From: Candidatus Sumerlaeota bacterium
GTDB taxonomy: Bacteria > Sumerlaeota > Sumerlaeia > JAFGJS01
Assembly (NCBI GenBank): GCA_016928995.1
Contig: JAFGJS010000094.1
Coordinates: 1 to 64,000, forward strand
Direction: 5' to 3'
DNA length: 64,000 nucleotides
The position numbers and the translations under genes are program-made. The notes beneath the pieces were generated by a model. The model was given only the letters and a program-made list of their open reading frames with translations. It ran no database searches and was not told where the DNA came from. This document shows, one piece after another, positions 1 to 9,592 of the stretch (positions are counted from its first letter, which is position 1; every line of letters begins with the position of its first letter).

Positions 1-97
1 AAGAGTGGTGAGGAATTGCAATGATCTACGAACCAATTTTGTCGAATTTTGGACGATTTTAACGGCAAACTGCGGAACATGGGCTAACGCGCCGGGA

Positions 98-2569
98 TTA
101 TCGCGCCTTCATCCGGATCACGGTCAGCGAGTTGGGCGGCGCTTCGTATGAGAAATTCTCGCTGACGCTAAAATCGGATTCGCTGGGCACAATGTTACGT
201 GGACTCTGGAACGTATTATACGCATTCGGATCGCCGCACAGCACGGTCTTCCGCGCTTCGGTCCGGATATCCCCAACGCCGGAAAGATCCACGTGCGTTT
301 TCTGCGCTTCATCGGAAACGTTCACGAGTTTGAAAATGATATCGCCGGTTCCGGAATCCCTGACGCAAGAGGCGGCGGCGGAACTGATCCTTGGATCGCC
401 GTCTTCGGCGAAATCGTGAATCAACTCGCCATCCAGCCAGCACGTCACTCTCTCGCCGGTGACTTCAATCTTGATGTCATACCACCGGTTGGATTCGACG
501 TGCCCCTCGGTTTGCACGCCGATCGAGCTTCGGTTGCCGTTATGCGCGACTTCGATGCAATGCCGGGTGTTGCGCCAGCCGCCGATGTTCCACCAGAAAT
601 AATTGTCGGCGTCGATCGCGCCGAATCCAATCAGAAAACCTTCGGCGCCGCTGGACTTTTTGGCCCTAAGTGTCAAGACATACCCGGATTGGTCGTCCGT
701 AAAAGCCAGCCGGGAGAGCGCCGGCGATTCACTGGAGGTCTGGCAATAAACGCCGTCAACAGCTTCCCAGCGTCCTGAAAGCGGCATCCAATCTTTCGGC
801 AGAGCCTCGTCAAACGACTCCTCGATCAACGTTCCAGTCTGATTGACCAGCATCACGTCGTCGAATTGAGCCTGAGTGTCCCAGGCGCCCAGCATGATCC
901 CGTTGACTGTCCATGATTCGAGCTCCAACTCAACCTTCGTCGGCAAATAATAATCCCCCTCATTGACGCTGAAGAGCTGCTGAGCGTAATAATTCGCCGT
1001 GCGAAGGATTTCCGTATTGTTGAAATAGATCAGATTGGGATTCCACTGCGTGTGGTGCTCTTTGCCCAGCATCGGGGCGTATGAGGCGAAGGGCACAATG
1101 TCGCCGTTGCGCTCCAGCGATGTCATATAAGCCGCCTCGGCCAGCGCTGAGCGCAAGGTGTTCCTGCGATCTCTGTCGTGCGCGGCGTACTCGCCAAGAT
1201 AAACTTTGGATTTGTCGCGGTCATAGTCGTCATAACGATTGAGCATGGCGAGAAAAACGCCCGGTCCAAGGTAATAATGCTCATCCACCATGGGAATATT
1301 CAGTTCATTGGCGAATTTCCAGCCTTCATCAAAATCACCGCCAGACGGCGCCGGACCGACGGTGCCGATGATCGTGATCTCCGGATGCTTTTCGCGCATG
1401 GCATCGTAGATCATTTTGAATCGCTCGCGGAACTCCGGAGTTTGTTTATCCTCATTGCCGACGCCGATATATTCCAGGTTGAACGGCTCGGGGTGTCCGG
1501 CATCCGCCCGCTTGGCGCCCCAGGTTGAAGTCGCCGGACCGTTGGCGTATTCCACCAAGTCGATCACCTCCTGCACGTAATCCGGCATTTCCGCCATCGG
1601 CAAGCCCTGTTGGCCTCGATGAAAATTCTGGCAGCAAACACCGGCGGGAACGACTGGAATCGGCTTCGCTCCGATGTCCTCGCAAAACTGAAAGTACTCG
1701 AAATAGCCCAGCCCCATAGTCTGGTGATAATGCCAGATGTTGAATTGTTCCTTACGCTCTTCAATGGGACCGACCGTGTCTTTCCAGCGGTACATGTTAT
1801 CGAGTCCATAGCCATGCACCAGGCAGCCTCCCGGGAAACGCATGAACTTGGGCTTCAGATCAGCGATCACCTGCGCCAGATCGGCGCGCAGGCCATTGGG
1901 ACGGTTGCGGAAAGTCTTGTCCGGAAAGAGCGAAATCACATCGAGATGCAGCTCGCCCTCGCCAGACGCCAACACAACCAGACGGGCATCGCCGGCGCCC
2001 GGTACGCTTTTAATCGTGGCCTTGTATTGCGCCCAGTCCTTCGTTAATCCGGAGAATTCCGCTTCGCCAAGAAGCGCGCCGTTTCGGCCTTCCAGTCGAA
2101 CGACAAGCGGCTCCGGCGATCCGCTGGCCACACGGGCGAAGAGCGAGACATTGTAATTCTCACCGGCATTCAGCGTAATGCCGTCGAAGCCGGCGTTGAG
2201 CAACCCGACTCCCGAACCGGCTTGATCAATGGTCAAAATGGCGTAATGTGGATTATTGGGATGCAAAGGACCGCTATCTCCCACCCTGACTGCGCCCTCG
2301 CCGCCGTAGCGCTTGATCAGATCCCAAGCCGTCAGCGCATGCCAGTGCCGCACTCTGGCGTCCGAATACTCAAATGAGCGGTTCTGGATCAATTCCGCGT
2401 AAAGCCCGCCGTCAGCGGCGTAATTGATGTCCTCAAAGAAAATGCCGAAGAGATCGGGGCTGATCGCCTTGCCTGGCTCGCTCACCGTGACTTTGACTGT
2501 CGCTTCCTGCGCCCATGTAGACAGCGCAACCATTGACAACATCACAATCCATTTCTTCATTGATCTCAT
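98..2569 (-). CDS. alpha-L-arabinofuranosidase, GH51-like, with C-terminal concanavalin-like domain
   Basis: 823-aa ORF with signal peptide (MKKWIVMLSMVALSTWAQ), GH51-type N-terminus ISPDLFGIFFEDINYAADGGLYAELIQNRSFEY, and FRFPGGC / GVGNED motifs. Confidence 0.9.
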   Translation of the reverse strand: MRSMKKWIVMLSMVALSTWAQEATVKVTVSEPGKAISPDLFGIFFEDINYAADGGLYAELIQNRSFEYSDARVRHWHALTAWDLIKRYGGEGAVRVGDSGPLHPNNPHYAILTIDQAGSGVGLLNAGFDGITLNAGENYNVSLFARVASGSPEPLVVRLEGRNGALLGEAEFSGLTKDWAQYKATIKSVPGAGDARLVVLASGEGELHLDVISLFPDKTFRNRPNGLRADLAQVIADLKPKFMRFPGGCLVHGYGLDNMYRWKDTVGPIEERKEQFNIWHYHQTMGLGYFEYFQFCEDIGAKPIPVVPAGVCCQNFHRGQQGLPMAEMPDYVQEVIDLVEYANGPATSTWGAKRADAGHPEPFNLEYIGVGNEDKQTPEFRERFKMIYDAMREKHPEITIIGTVGPAPSGGDFDEGWKFANELNIPMVDEHYYLGPGVFLAMLNRYDDYDRDKSKVYLGEYAAHDRDRRNTLRSALAEAAYMTSLERNGDIVPFASYAPMLGKEHHTQWNPNLIYFNNTEILRTANYYAQQLFSVNEGDYYLPTKVELELESWTVNGIMLGAWDTQAQFDDVMLVNQTGTLIEESFDEALPKDWMPLSGRWEAVDGVYCQTSSESPALSRLAFTDDQSGYVLTLRAKKSSGAEGFLIGFGAIDADNYFWWNIGGWRNTRHCIEVAHNGNRSSIGVQTEGHVESNRWYDIKIEVTGERVTCWLDGELIHDFAEDGDPRISSAAASCVRDSGTGDIIFKLVNVSDEAQKTHVDLSGVGDIRTEARKTVLCGDPNAYNTFQSPRNIVPSESDFSVSENFSYEAPPNSLTVIRMKAR

Positions 2570-2870
2570 TCCTTTATGTTTATTTGGCGTTCAACCGCCA
2601 GGACTATACTCTCGTATCTATCCTTCGGAAATACAATGTTTTGGATTGAAACATCGATACTATCTTTCAGTCAACTCAAACATCTCGCCCGATAAACTAT
2701 ACTCGTGTAAAGTGTCAGCAAAAAAATGTAGTCACGCATGACAAAACGCCTGAAGGATTATCACGCCAACTTTGTCTCCGCGCTTAACGCCCTTAATGCT
2801 TGCTCCTGATTTTTATATCGGCATAGGATCGGACTAGATGATAGTCATATAAGTTTGATTGGTTGATTTA

Positions 2871-3515
2871 ATGATTACAACTTTAATCTTCGATTTGGAC
2901 GGCTTGCTCGCGGATACGGAGAAACTCCATTTTCAGGCCTACCGGGATGTCTTTGCGGAGTTGGAGCTGGAGCTGCCCGAATGCGACTACGAGGAACACT
3001 GGATCCGTGACGGCAAGGGCATTGCCCAATACATCGAAAAGCGGCAACTGCCATTCACCGTGGAAGAGATATTTCCGAAAAAGACGCAACACTATGAGCA
3101 ACTGGTGAAGGATCATGCGGAACCCATGCCCGGCGCGCTGAACGCCCTACGTGCGTTTCACGGCCGCAAGCGCCTGGCCCTGGCCACGTCGTCGTATCGA
3201 TGCTCGGCGACTGCCGTGCTGCGCGCGCTGGACATCGCGCATTACTTCGAATGCATCGCGACCAAGGAAGACGTCGAACGGTTGAAACCCTTCCCGGACA
3301 TCTTCCTGCATACTGCCAGGACTCTCGGCGCCGCGCCGGACGAGTGCCTCGTGCTGGAGGACGCCGAAAAGGGCATCCTCGCCGCGCACAACGCCGGTAT
3401 GCGCAGCATCGCCATCCCCAACCGGCACACGCAACACAACGACTTCTCCAAAGCAACCCTAACCCTCGCCTCCCTCACCGAGCTCACGCCGGACTTGATT
3501 GAAACTCTGGAATAA
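2871..3515 (+). CDS. HAD-superfamily hydrolase, beta-phosphoglucomutase-like
   Basis: IFDLDGLLADTE motif, LATSS motif, LVLEDAEKGILAAHNAGM motif; ATG at 2871 preferred over upstream TTG. Confidence 0.85.
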   Translation: MITTLIFDLDGLLADTEKLHFQAYRDVFAELELELPECDYEEHWIRDGKGIAQYIEKRQLPFTVEEIFPKKTQHYEQLVKDHAEPMPGALNALRAFHGRKRLALATSSYRCSATAVLRALDIAHYFECIATKEDVERLKPFPDIFLHTARTLGAAPDECLVLEDAEKGILAAHNAGMRSIAIPNRHTQHNDFSKATLTLASLTELTPDLIETLE

Positions 3516-3630
3516 AAAAAAGCGCCCGCCAAACTGTTCTTCCACGCATCGTTCGAGATAAATTTGACATGAAACCAGGATTATGATTACTTTTATTCAA
3601 CATTGAATCGAATAAAGCTGAAGGTCTCGG

Positions 3631-4218
3631 ATGAATGCATTCTGGTTGTGTTTCGTTCCATTGTTTGTCGCGGTAGATGCGATCGGCGTGCTGCCGTTGT
3701 TTGTCTCGCTCACCGAGGGGATAAACAAAGCAGGAGTAAAGGCCATTATCGTACAATCGATCATCACCGCTTCGGTTGTCGCATTGGTCTTTCTTGCTTT
3801 TGGGCCGTCCCTGTTAAGGTTCCTTGGCATCTCCCTGCCTGATTTCATGATCGCCGGTGGAATTCTGTTGCTGGCAATTTCGCTCAGCGATCTCCTGACG
3901 GGCGAAAAGAGATTGCGTCAAACAGATCCAGAGAGCCTTGGCGCAGTGCCGATCGGCGTTCCTCTGATCACCGGTCCAGCCGTGCTGACAACGTGCATTC
4001 TACTGGCAGATATTCACGGGAAACCGCTCACCTCCCTGGCGGTCGTCGTCAACATCATCCTCGCCGGCCTGATCTTCTCATATTCCGATTCGATCACGAA
4101 TTTCCTGGGACGCACGGGGACGAAGACGATTTCCAAAATCGCCAGCATGCTGTTGGCCGCCATCGCAGTGATGTTGATTCGACGAGGCATTATTGATCTG
4201 CTGCCTTTGGCGCAATGA
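3631..4218 (+). CDS. MarC family integral membrane protein
   Basis: 195-aa hydrophobic ORF; FVPLFVAVDAIGVLPLFVSLTEG and PIGVPLITGPAVLTT typical of MarC. Confidence 0.85.
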   Translation: MNAFWLCFVPLFVAVDAIGVLPLFVSLTEGINKAGVKAIIVQSIITASVVALVFLAFGPSLLRFLGISLPDFMIAGGILLLAISLSDLLTGEKRLRQTDPESLGAVPIGVPLITGPAVLTTCILLADIHGKPLTSLAVVVNIILAGLIFSYSDSITNFLGRTGTKTISKIASMLLAAIAVMLIRRGIIDLLPLAQ

Positions 4219-4274
4219 TAGCTTTTCGAAAATCGCCTTTTCCTCCTCGTGGCGATCAACGTGAAGATTTTTGA

Positions 4275-4772
4275 ATGAACATCACAATTCAAACGATGGA
4301 TTCTCAAAACGCTGCTGCAGTCAGCAGACTGTTAGCCGCGTGTTATGTCTTTTTGGCTGAACGGCAGGGCTTCTCCGATGCGCAGCTGCGGCGATTGCTG
4401 AATGAACGGGCGGCTGAAAATCAAATTCAAAAGTCCAGCCAGGAGTATGAACGGTTCGTGGCCGTGACGGGTGGCGAAATTGCTGGTTTCGTCGGCGTCG
4501 AAGGCAACGAAGTGGCCGAGCTGTTCGTCGCGCCGGAGCGCCAGGGCCAGGGTGTCGGCCGACGGCTGTTCCATCACGCCGAATGGCTGATTTCATCACG
4601 AGGACATCGCACCCTCACCGTCCACACAACGGGCTACGCCATTCCATTCTACCTGGCCATGGGCATGCACATCGTGGCGGAGATGCCGTGCTCCTACGGC
4701 CCTCTCGAAGGATGGACGCTCACCTATCTCGAAAAGGCGCTCAGTGAACCGGCTGCCAGCGACACCGAATAG
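4275..4772 (+). CDS. GNAT family N-acetyltransferase
   Basis: VAELFVAPERQGQGVGRRLFHHAE acetyl-CoA binding motif. Confidence 0.85.
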   Translation: MNITIQTMDSQNAAAVSRLLAACYVFLAERQGFSDAQLRRLLNERAAENQIQKSSQEYERFVAVTGGEIAGFVGVEGNEVAELFVAPERQGQGVGRRLFHHAEWLISSRGHRTLTVHTTGYAIPFYLAMGMHIVAEMPCSYGPLEGWTLTYLEKALSEPAASDTE

Positions 4773-4892
4773 CCGCCATCATGGCGTTCACGCGAAATTC
4801 CCCTGGAAGTTTTGCTTGCCGATGGTGAATGAGAGGGCTATCGTTCCGCCAGATTGACCAAAAACGCTAAAATCCGATCAGGAGACAGGACA

Positions 4893-5636
4893 ATGCATAA
4901 GTTAGTGTTGCTCCGGCATGGCCAGAGCGAATGGAACCTGGAAAACCGCTTCACGGGCTGGCATGACTGCGATTTGACCGAGCAAGGACGCACCGAAGCG
5001 GCGAACGCTGGAAAATTGCTGAAGGACGAGGGCTATCAGTTCGACCTGGTCTATACGTCCGTGCTGAAGCGCGCGATCCGCACGATGTGGCTGGCGCTGG
5101 ACCAACTGGACCAGATGTGGTTGCCCGTGATCCGCAACTGGCGGCTGAACGAGCGCCACTACGGCGGACTGACCGGCCTGAACAAAGCCGAAACAGCCGC
5201 GAAACATGGCGAAGAGCAGGTGCTGATCTGGCGCCGCAGCTACGACGTGCCGCCGCCGCCGCTGGATGAATCGAGCGAGTATTATCCCGGCAAGCTCCGG
5301 CGCTACGCCGGGCTGACCAAGGCGCAATTGCCGCTGACCGAAAGCCTGAAGGAAACCGTGGCGCGCTTCGTGCCATACTGGGAAGTGGAGATCCTGCCGC
5401 AAGTCAAGGCGGGCAAGAACGTGCTGATCGTGGCGCATGGCAACAGCCTGCGCGCGCTGGTGAAGCACCTCGACCAGATGAGCGAAGAGGCGATCCTCAA
5501 GCTGAACATCCCGACGGGCGTGCCGCTGGTGTACGAGTTGGACGACGACCTGCAGCCGGTCAAGCACTACTACCTCGGCGACCAGGAAGCCATCGCCAAA
5601 GCCGCCGCCGCCGTCGCCAACCAAGGCAAGGCGTAA
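4893..5636 (+). CDS. gpmA: 2,3-bisphosphoglycerate-dependent phosphoglycerate mutase
   Basis: [35 protein letters not shown]-like AGGAGACAGGA upstream of ATG 4893. Confidence 0.95.
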   Translation: MHKLVLLRHGQSEWNLENRFTGWHDCDLTEQGRTEAANAGKLLKDEGYQFDLVYTSVLKRAIRTMWLALDQLDQMWLPVIRNWRLNERHYGGLTGLNKAETAAKHGEEQVLIWRRSYDVPPPPLDESSEYYPGKLRRYAGLTKAQLPLTESLKETVARFVPYWEVEILPQVKAGKNVLIVAHGNSLRALVKHLDQMSEEAILKLNIPTGVPLVYELDDDLQPVKHYYLGDQEAIAKAAAAVANQGKA

Positions 5637-5695
5637 GATGTGTAGATGAAAAGATTGGGATGCGTAGAAACCTCTCATCCCTTAAATATTTAATG

Positions 5696-5728
5696 CTGAA
5701 TCGCCGCAACATAGTTGCGGCGATTCAG
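5696..5728. terminator. Rho-independent-type terminator hairpin downstream of gpmA
   Basis: Perfect 15-bp inverted repeat CTGAATCGCCGCAAC-ATA-GTTGCGGCGATTCAG followed by TTTT. Confidence 0.85.
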
Positions 5729-5757
5729 TTTTCAATGAGATATATAATAGTATTTAT

Positions 5758-6120
5758 TTACGGTATATCTTCCCATAAAATTGATTGGCTTTTACTACTC
5801 GCCTTGTCGTCGACGAACAGAAGAAAACTTAAATGCTTCAATTCATCCGGACTCAATCGATCAATTAATACATGCTTGATGTGAATAGCATCTTCCCGGC
5901 TTGCAACATGTCCGCCGAGATGGGTCGAATATGAAGTATCGTTTGCAGATACAATTCTATCTCTAATTTGAACATCTTCGCTGTCAAGTATTGTGAAAAT
6001 TTTGCGTTGCAATCGTCTGGAATCGACTGGTTCTTTTAGTTCCTTAAACAACAGGCCAAATGCAACTATTGCTAAAACAATAGTAAAGATCGTTTTGCCA
6101 ATCCACATGACGGTTTTCAT
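5758..6120 (-). CDS. small membrane-anchored hypothetical protein
   Basis: 120-aa ORF with N-terminal TM segment (MWIGKTIFTIVLAIVAFGLLF); AT-rich. Confidence 0.55.
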   Translation of the reverse strand: MKTVMWIGKTIFTIVLAIVAFGLLFKELKEPVDSRRLQRKIFTILDSEDVQIRDRIVSANDTSYSTHLGGHVASREDAIHIKHVLIDRLSPDELKHLSFLLFVDDKASSKSQSILWEDIP

Positions 6121-6140
6121 TTTTTAGTCCCTTGATCAAT

Positions 6141-6168
6141 CCTCTGCGTCTCTGCGTCTCTGCGTTAA
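6141..6168. repeat. GCAGAGACGCAGAG-family intergenic repeat arm
   Basis: CCTCTGCGTCTCTGCGTCTCTGCGTTAA just past the NHL gene stop codon. Confidence 0.8.
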
Positions 6169-6173
6169 ATCGG

Positions 6174-7211
6174 TTAAAAAATCTGCACACGGTGGTTGTT
6201 CGTGTCGGCGATGACGAGCTTGCCTTTCGGCGTCACGGCGACGCCCCAGGGACCGGTGAATTGGCCCGGACCATGGCCGAAGCCGCCCCACAGGCCGATG
6301 GAATTCCCCGCTTGGTCGAACGCCTGAATGCGGTTGTTGCCGTATTCGCACACGAAAATCCGCCCCTGTGAATCGACGGCGATGTCATAAGGGAATTTCA
6401 TCTCCCCCGTCTGCTGGCCCAGTCCGCCAAAGGCCAGCAGGAACTTGCCGTCCATGTCGAACGCCTGGATGCGGTGATTGCTGGAGTCCGCGACATAGAT
6501 GCGGCCGGCGCCGAGAGTGATGGACATCGGGCGATGAAACTGCCCCGGCGCGTCGCCCATGCGGCCCCATTGCTTGATGAACGTTCCGTCCGGTCCGTAC
6601 TTCAGCACGCGGTCCCAGGTCAGCTCGCCGTATTCCGTGACGTAGAAGTTGCCGTCGTCGTCGCGTACTACGTCGGTGGGGTAAACCATGCCGCCGTTCT
6701 CATAGCCGTACTCGCCGAACTGCATGATTTTTTCGCCCGCAAGGTTGTACATCAGGATGCGATTGTAATGCGTGTCGGCCATGACCAGATTGTCGTCCTT
6801 GTCGAATGAGCAGCCGGTCGGCGTGCCCTTGGTGAACTCAGGGAGTTGCCAGATTTTCAGCAGTTTGCCCTCGGCGTTGAAAATCTGCACATTGCCCGCG
6901 CGGTCAATCACGGCGATGCGATTTCCCTTCGCGTTGATCGCGATAGCGCGCGGCTTGACGAACAGACCGTTGTCATTGCCCCGACCGCCGATGATCAGCG
7001 AAGGCTGCTTGACCGGTAAATGATTGACGTTGCATCCCGCGAGCCAAAGACTGAAAAGCAGAACGATCAAGATAAAAAGAAGTATGAAAACGATAAAACG
7101 AAAACTGAACGCTGGTCTGCTCTCGTCGCGGTTTTCGCGCAATCTTTTCTGCGCGTCAGGCTGCTGACGTTTCTTTTTTGAAAGCGCAGATGCCACTATG
7201 AACCAATTCAT
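6174..7211 (-). CDS. NHL-repeat (beta-propeller) protein, membrane anchored
   Basis: Repeated GxxPxxIAVDxxGRIFVxExGNNRIQxFD units; N-terminal TM segment; ends IADTNNHRVQIF. Confidence 0.85.
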   Translation of the reverse strand: MNWFIVASALSKKKRQQPDAQKRLRENRDESRPAFSFRFIVFILLFILIVLLFSLWLAGCNVNHLPVKQPSLIIGGRGNDNGLFVKPRAIAINAKGNRIAVIDRAGNVQIFNAEGKLLKIWQLPEFTKGTPTGCSFDKDDNLVMADTHYNRILMYNLAGEKIMQFGEYGYENGGMVYPTDVVRDDDGNFYVTEYGELTWDRVLKYGPDGTFIKQWGRMGDAPGQFHRPMSITLGAGRIYVADSSNHRIQAFDMDGKFLLAFGGLGQQTGEMKFPYDIAVDSQGRIFVCEYGNNRIQAFDQAGNSIGLWGGFGHGPGQFTGPWGVAVTPKGKLVIADTNNHRVQIF

Positions 7212-7268
7212 CGGATGTTCAGCCCTCGTATGGATATTACATTTTTAACATTCATTTTTAATTTGAGT

Positions 7269-7296
7269 TCTCTGCGTCTCCGCGCCTCTGCGTGAG
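7269..7296. repeat. GCAGAGACGCAGAG-family intergenic repeat arm
   Basis: TCTCTGCGTCTCCGCGCCTCTGCGTGAG next to the stop codon of the AAA gene. Confidence 0.75.
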
Positions 7297-7304
7297 ACAT
7301 TTTA

Positions 7305-9119
7305 TCATCGGACGCCCTGCTCCTCGAGATGGCGGATTTCCTCGGCCCAGCGTTGGCGCGCGGATTCGTCGATCTCCGGCTCGGGCAACAGGCTGCGGCG
7401 TGTGCAGTTCACCAGCGCCTGCAGCGTCTGGTAGCGGCGCGTGTCGCTGATCGCGGGCGGCAGATGGTCTTCAACGACCTTGAGCGCACCCTCAAATTCG
7501 AGCGCGCCGCCCTTGGCTTTGGCCAGCAACTCGGAACGCAACGACGCAAAACTCGCGCTGGAAGCGTTGGGCAACGCCTCGCTAAGCCGGGAGATTTCCT
7601 CCGGTTGCGGCGCGCGTCCGAGCGCCTTTTCCACCGCCCAGATAATGAACTCGCGGCGGTCCTCGCCCTCGGGATCGAGCACGGGAACAATCAGATCGCC
7701 CACGCGGCCGGGACGGCGGATGTCAGGCGAGAGCAGGTGGATGCGCGCGGTCATCAGCAGCCAGATCACGCGGCCGCGCAGTTGTGGATCGCTCATCATC
7801 GCCTGCACCTTGCCAGTCAGGCGGCGCTCCGTGGAGTGCGCATCGGCGCCCACTCCGCCGAGCTGCGTGTCCGCCTCATCGAGAAAGATCACGACCTTGT
7901 CGAGCGCCTGCAGCACACGGCGCAGGCGCTCGAAAATCACGTCGGTCTGGCCGTACCACTGGCTGCGGATGTTCTTCAACACGAGCACGACCATGTCCAG
8001 TTCGCCGGCCACGGCTTCGAAAATGTACGTCTTGCCGCCGCCGATGGGGCCGCCGACCGCCGCGCCCGGCAGCGCATCCGGACCGGCGGACTTGAATCGC
8101 GGAATCATCTCTTCGCGCAGGAATTGCTTCAACTTGCCGAAGCCGATCAGGTCGTCGAGCGAATGCGTTGGCTTTTTGAATTCCACAATGTCGTCGCCGA
8201 GCTGCGCTTGAATGAAGTCTTCGACCTTGGCGATCACGTCATCGAGTTCCAGCGGCCGGTCTTGATACGCCGCGCCCTTGAGCAGCTGCATCAGCGCATG
8301 CAGCGACAGCCCGGCGGTGTAGCGCACGAGATCGTCCTGCGTGCTCCAGAATTTCAGGCGGCCTTCGGCGTCGTGCGCGCGGTAAAACCACTCGATAAAA
8401 CGGCGGCGCGCGTCGGCGTCCGGCGCGGGGATGTCCGCTTGCAGCAGCTGCGGCAGCCGCGCCACGCGCTGGTTGAGCTGGCTGCGTGATTCGGCGATCA
8501 TCACGACGCTGTCCTGCGCGTTCATGAAGCCCGGATCGCTGAACCAGTCGTGGCAGATGCTCACGCGATGCCGGTCGGCTTCGGATAGGCGGCTGATCTC
8601 CCCTTCCGGGATGATCATGTCCGCGCCTTCGATCAGAATCAGCAGGTTCTCGCGCAGCATCGGTTCGCCGTTGATCACGGTGCGCGAGCACATGCACATC
8701 TGGCGCAGCGTTTCGAGCGCGACGGTGGGCATGCCGATGGCTTTTTGCAGATTGGCGTCAAAGGACTGGCTCAGCGCGTCGAGCTCGGCTTTCATGCGCT
8801 GCTGTTCGAGCATCTTCTTGATCGCGAGTTCGTTGGAATCCATGCCCGTGCGCCAGCGCAGCCAGGCCTCGCGGAGCTTGTCGCGGTCGGCTTCGCGCAC
8901 GAAACGGATCGGGCCGTTGAGTTCGTAAACGACCGGAATCACGCCGTCGAGGGTCCATTTCGCCGCGAGCAATTCGATCAACGGCGTGTAGTCGTCGCGC
9001 TCCTCGCAGAAAAAAAGGTCATGGATCGCGCCGCACAGCAGCAGCGAGCGCGTCTGGCCGGAATTCAGAATCCGCCCCGCCTGCCGCCAGAATTCCAGGT
9101 TATCCGTCATAATGCGCAA
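7305..9119 (-). CDS. AAA+ ATPase with degenerate N-terminal AAA-like module and active C-terminal AAA module
   Basis: Walker A GGPIGGGKT, Walker B KVVIFLDEAD, arginine-rich DIRRPGRVGDLIVP; N-terminal half has a Walker-B-like LILIEGAD and sensor-like VVMIAES but no Walker A. Confidence 0.85.
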   Translation of the reverse strand: MRIMTDNLEFWRQAGRILNSGQTRSLLLCGAIHDLFFCEERDDYTPLIELLAAKWTLDGVIPVVYELNGPIRFVREADRDKLREAWLRWRTGMDSNELAIKKMLEQQRMKAELDALSQSFDANLQKAIGMPTVALETLRQMCMCSRTVINGEPMLRENLLILIEGADMIIPEGEISRLSEADRHRVSICHDWFSDPGFMNAQDSVVMIAESRSQLNQRVARLPQLLQADIPAPDADARRRFIEWFYRAHDAEGRLKFWSTQDDLVRYTAGLSLHALMQLLKGAAYQDRPLELDDVIAKVEDFIQAQLGDDIVEFKKPTHSLDDLIGFGKLKQFLREEMIPRFKSAGPDALPGAAVGGPIGGGKTYIFEAVAGELDMVVLVLKNIRSQWYGQTDVIFERLRRVLQALDKVVIFLDEADTQLGGVGADAHSTERRLTGKVQAMMSDPQLRGRVIWLLMTARIHLLSPDIRRPGRVGDLIVPVLDPEGEDRREFIIWAVEKALGRAPQPEEISRLSEALPNASSASFASLRSELLAKAKGGALEFEGALKVVEDHLPPAISDTRRYQTLQALVNCTRRSLLPEPEIDESARQRWAEEIRHLEEQGVR

Positions 9120-9130
9120 CTCCGAAAACC

Positions 9131-9590
9131 TTTTTTTTTAACGCAGAGACGCGGAGACACAGAGGTCTTACTCCTGCAATTGGTTGACGACGCGATAAAT
9201 ACCGTCCTTTAAAGCCTTTTCGCCAAAATTAAGGATCAAACCCAATTGAAGTTTGGATAGGCGCAAATAAGTAAGCAATTGGGCCTTGAAAATATTATTA
9301 AACTCTGAAGTTGCCTTGCATTCAACAATGACTCTATCCTCAACAAGCAAATCGATACGGTATTTCGACTGTGTGGATTTGTTTTTATAAATCACCGGCA
9401 ATTCTAATTGCCGAACAACCTTCATACCGCGTTCATGCAATTCCATAACCAGACATTCTTCATATACACTCTCCAGCAATCCTGGACCGCCTAAAGTTCT
9501 ATGCACTTCAATCGCAGAGCCAATGATGACATCGGTAATTTGATTCAGTTCCATTTATCTGCGTCTCCGCGTCTCTGCGTTAAAAAAATC
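9131..9590. mobile_element. candidate non-autonomous cassette: GxxExxY gene bracketed by inverted repeats
   Basis: Left arm TTTTTTTTTAACGCAGAGACGCGGAGACACAGAGG (9131-9165) and right arm TCTGCGTCTCCGCGTCTCTGCGTTAAAAAAA (9558-9589) are inverted copies; interior is AT-rich. Confidence 0.6.
9168..9554 (-). CDS. GxxExxY family protein (PD-(D/E)XK nuclease-like fold)
   Basis: GGPGLLESVYEECL signature and RIDLLVEDRVIVECKA (D...ExK) in a 128-aa ORF. Confidence 0.9.
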   Translation of the reverse strand: MELNQITDVIIGSAIEVHRTLGGPGLLESVYEECLVMELHERGMKVVRQLELPVIYKNKSTQSKYRIDLLVEDRVIVECKATSEFNNIFKAQLLTYLRLSKLQLGLILNFGEKALKDGIYRVVNQLQE

Positions 9591-9592
9591 GG

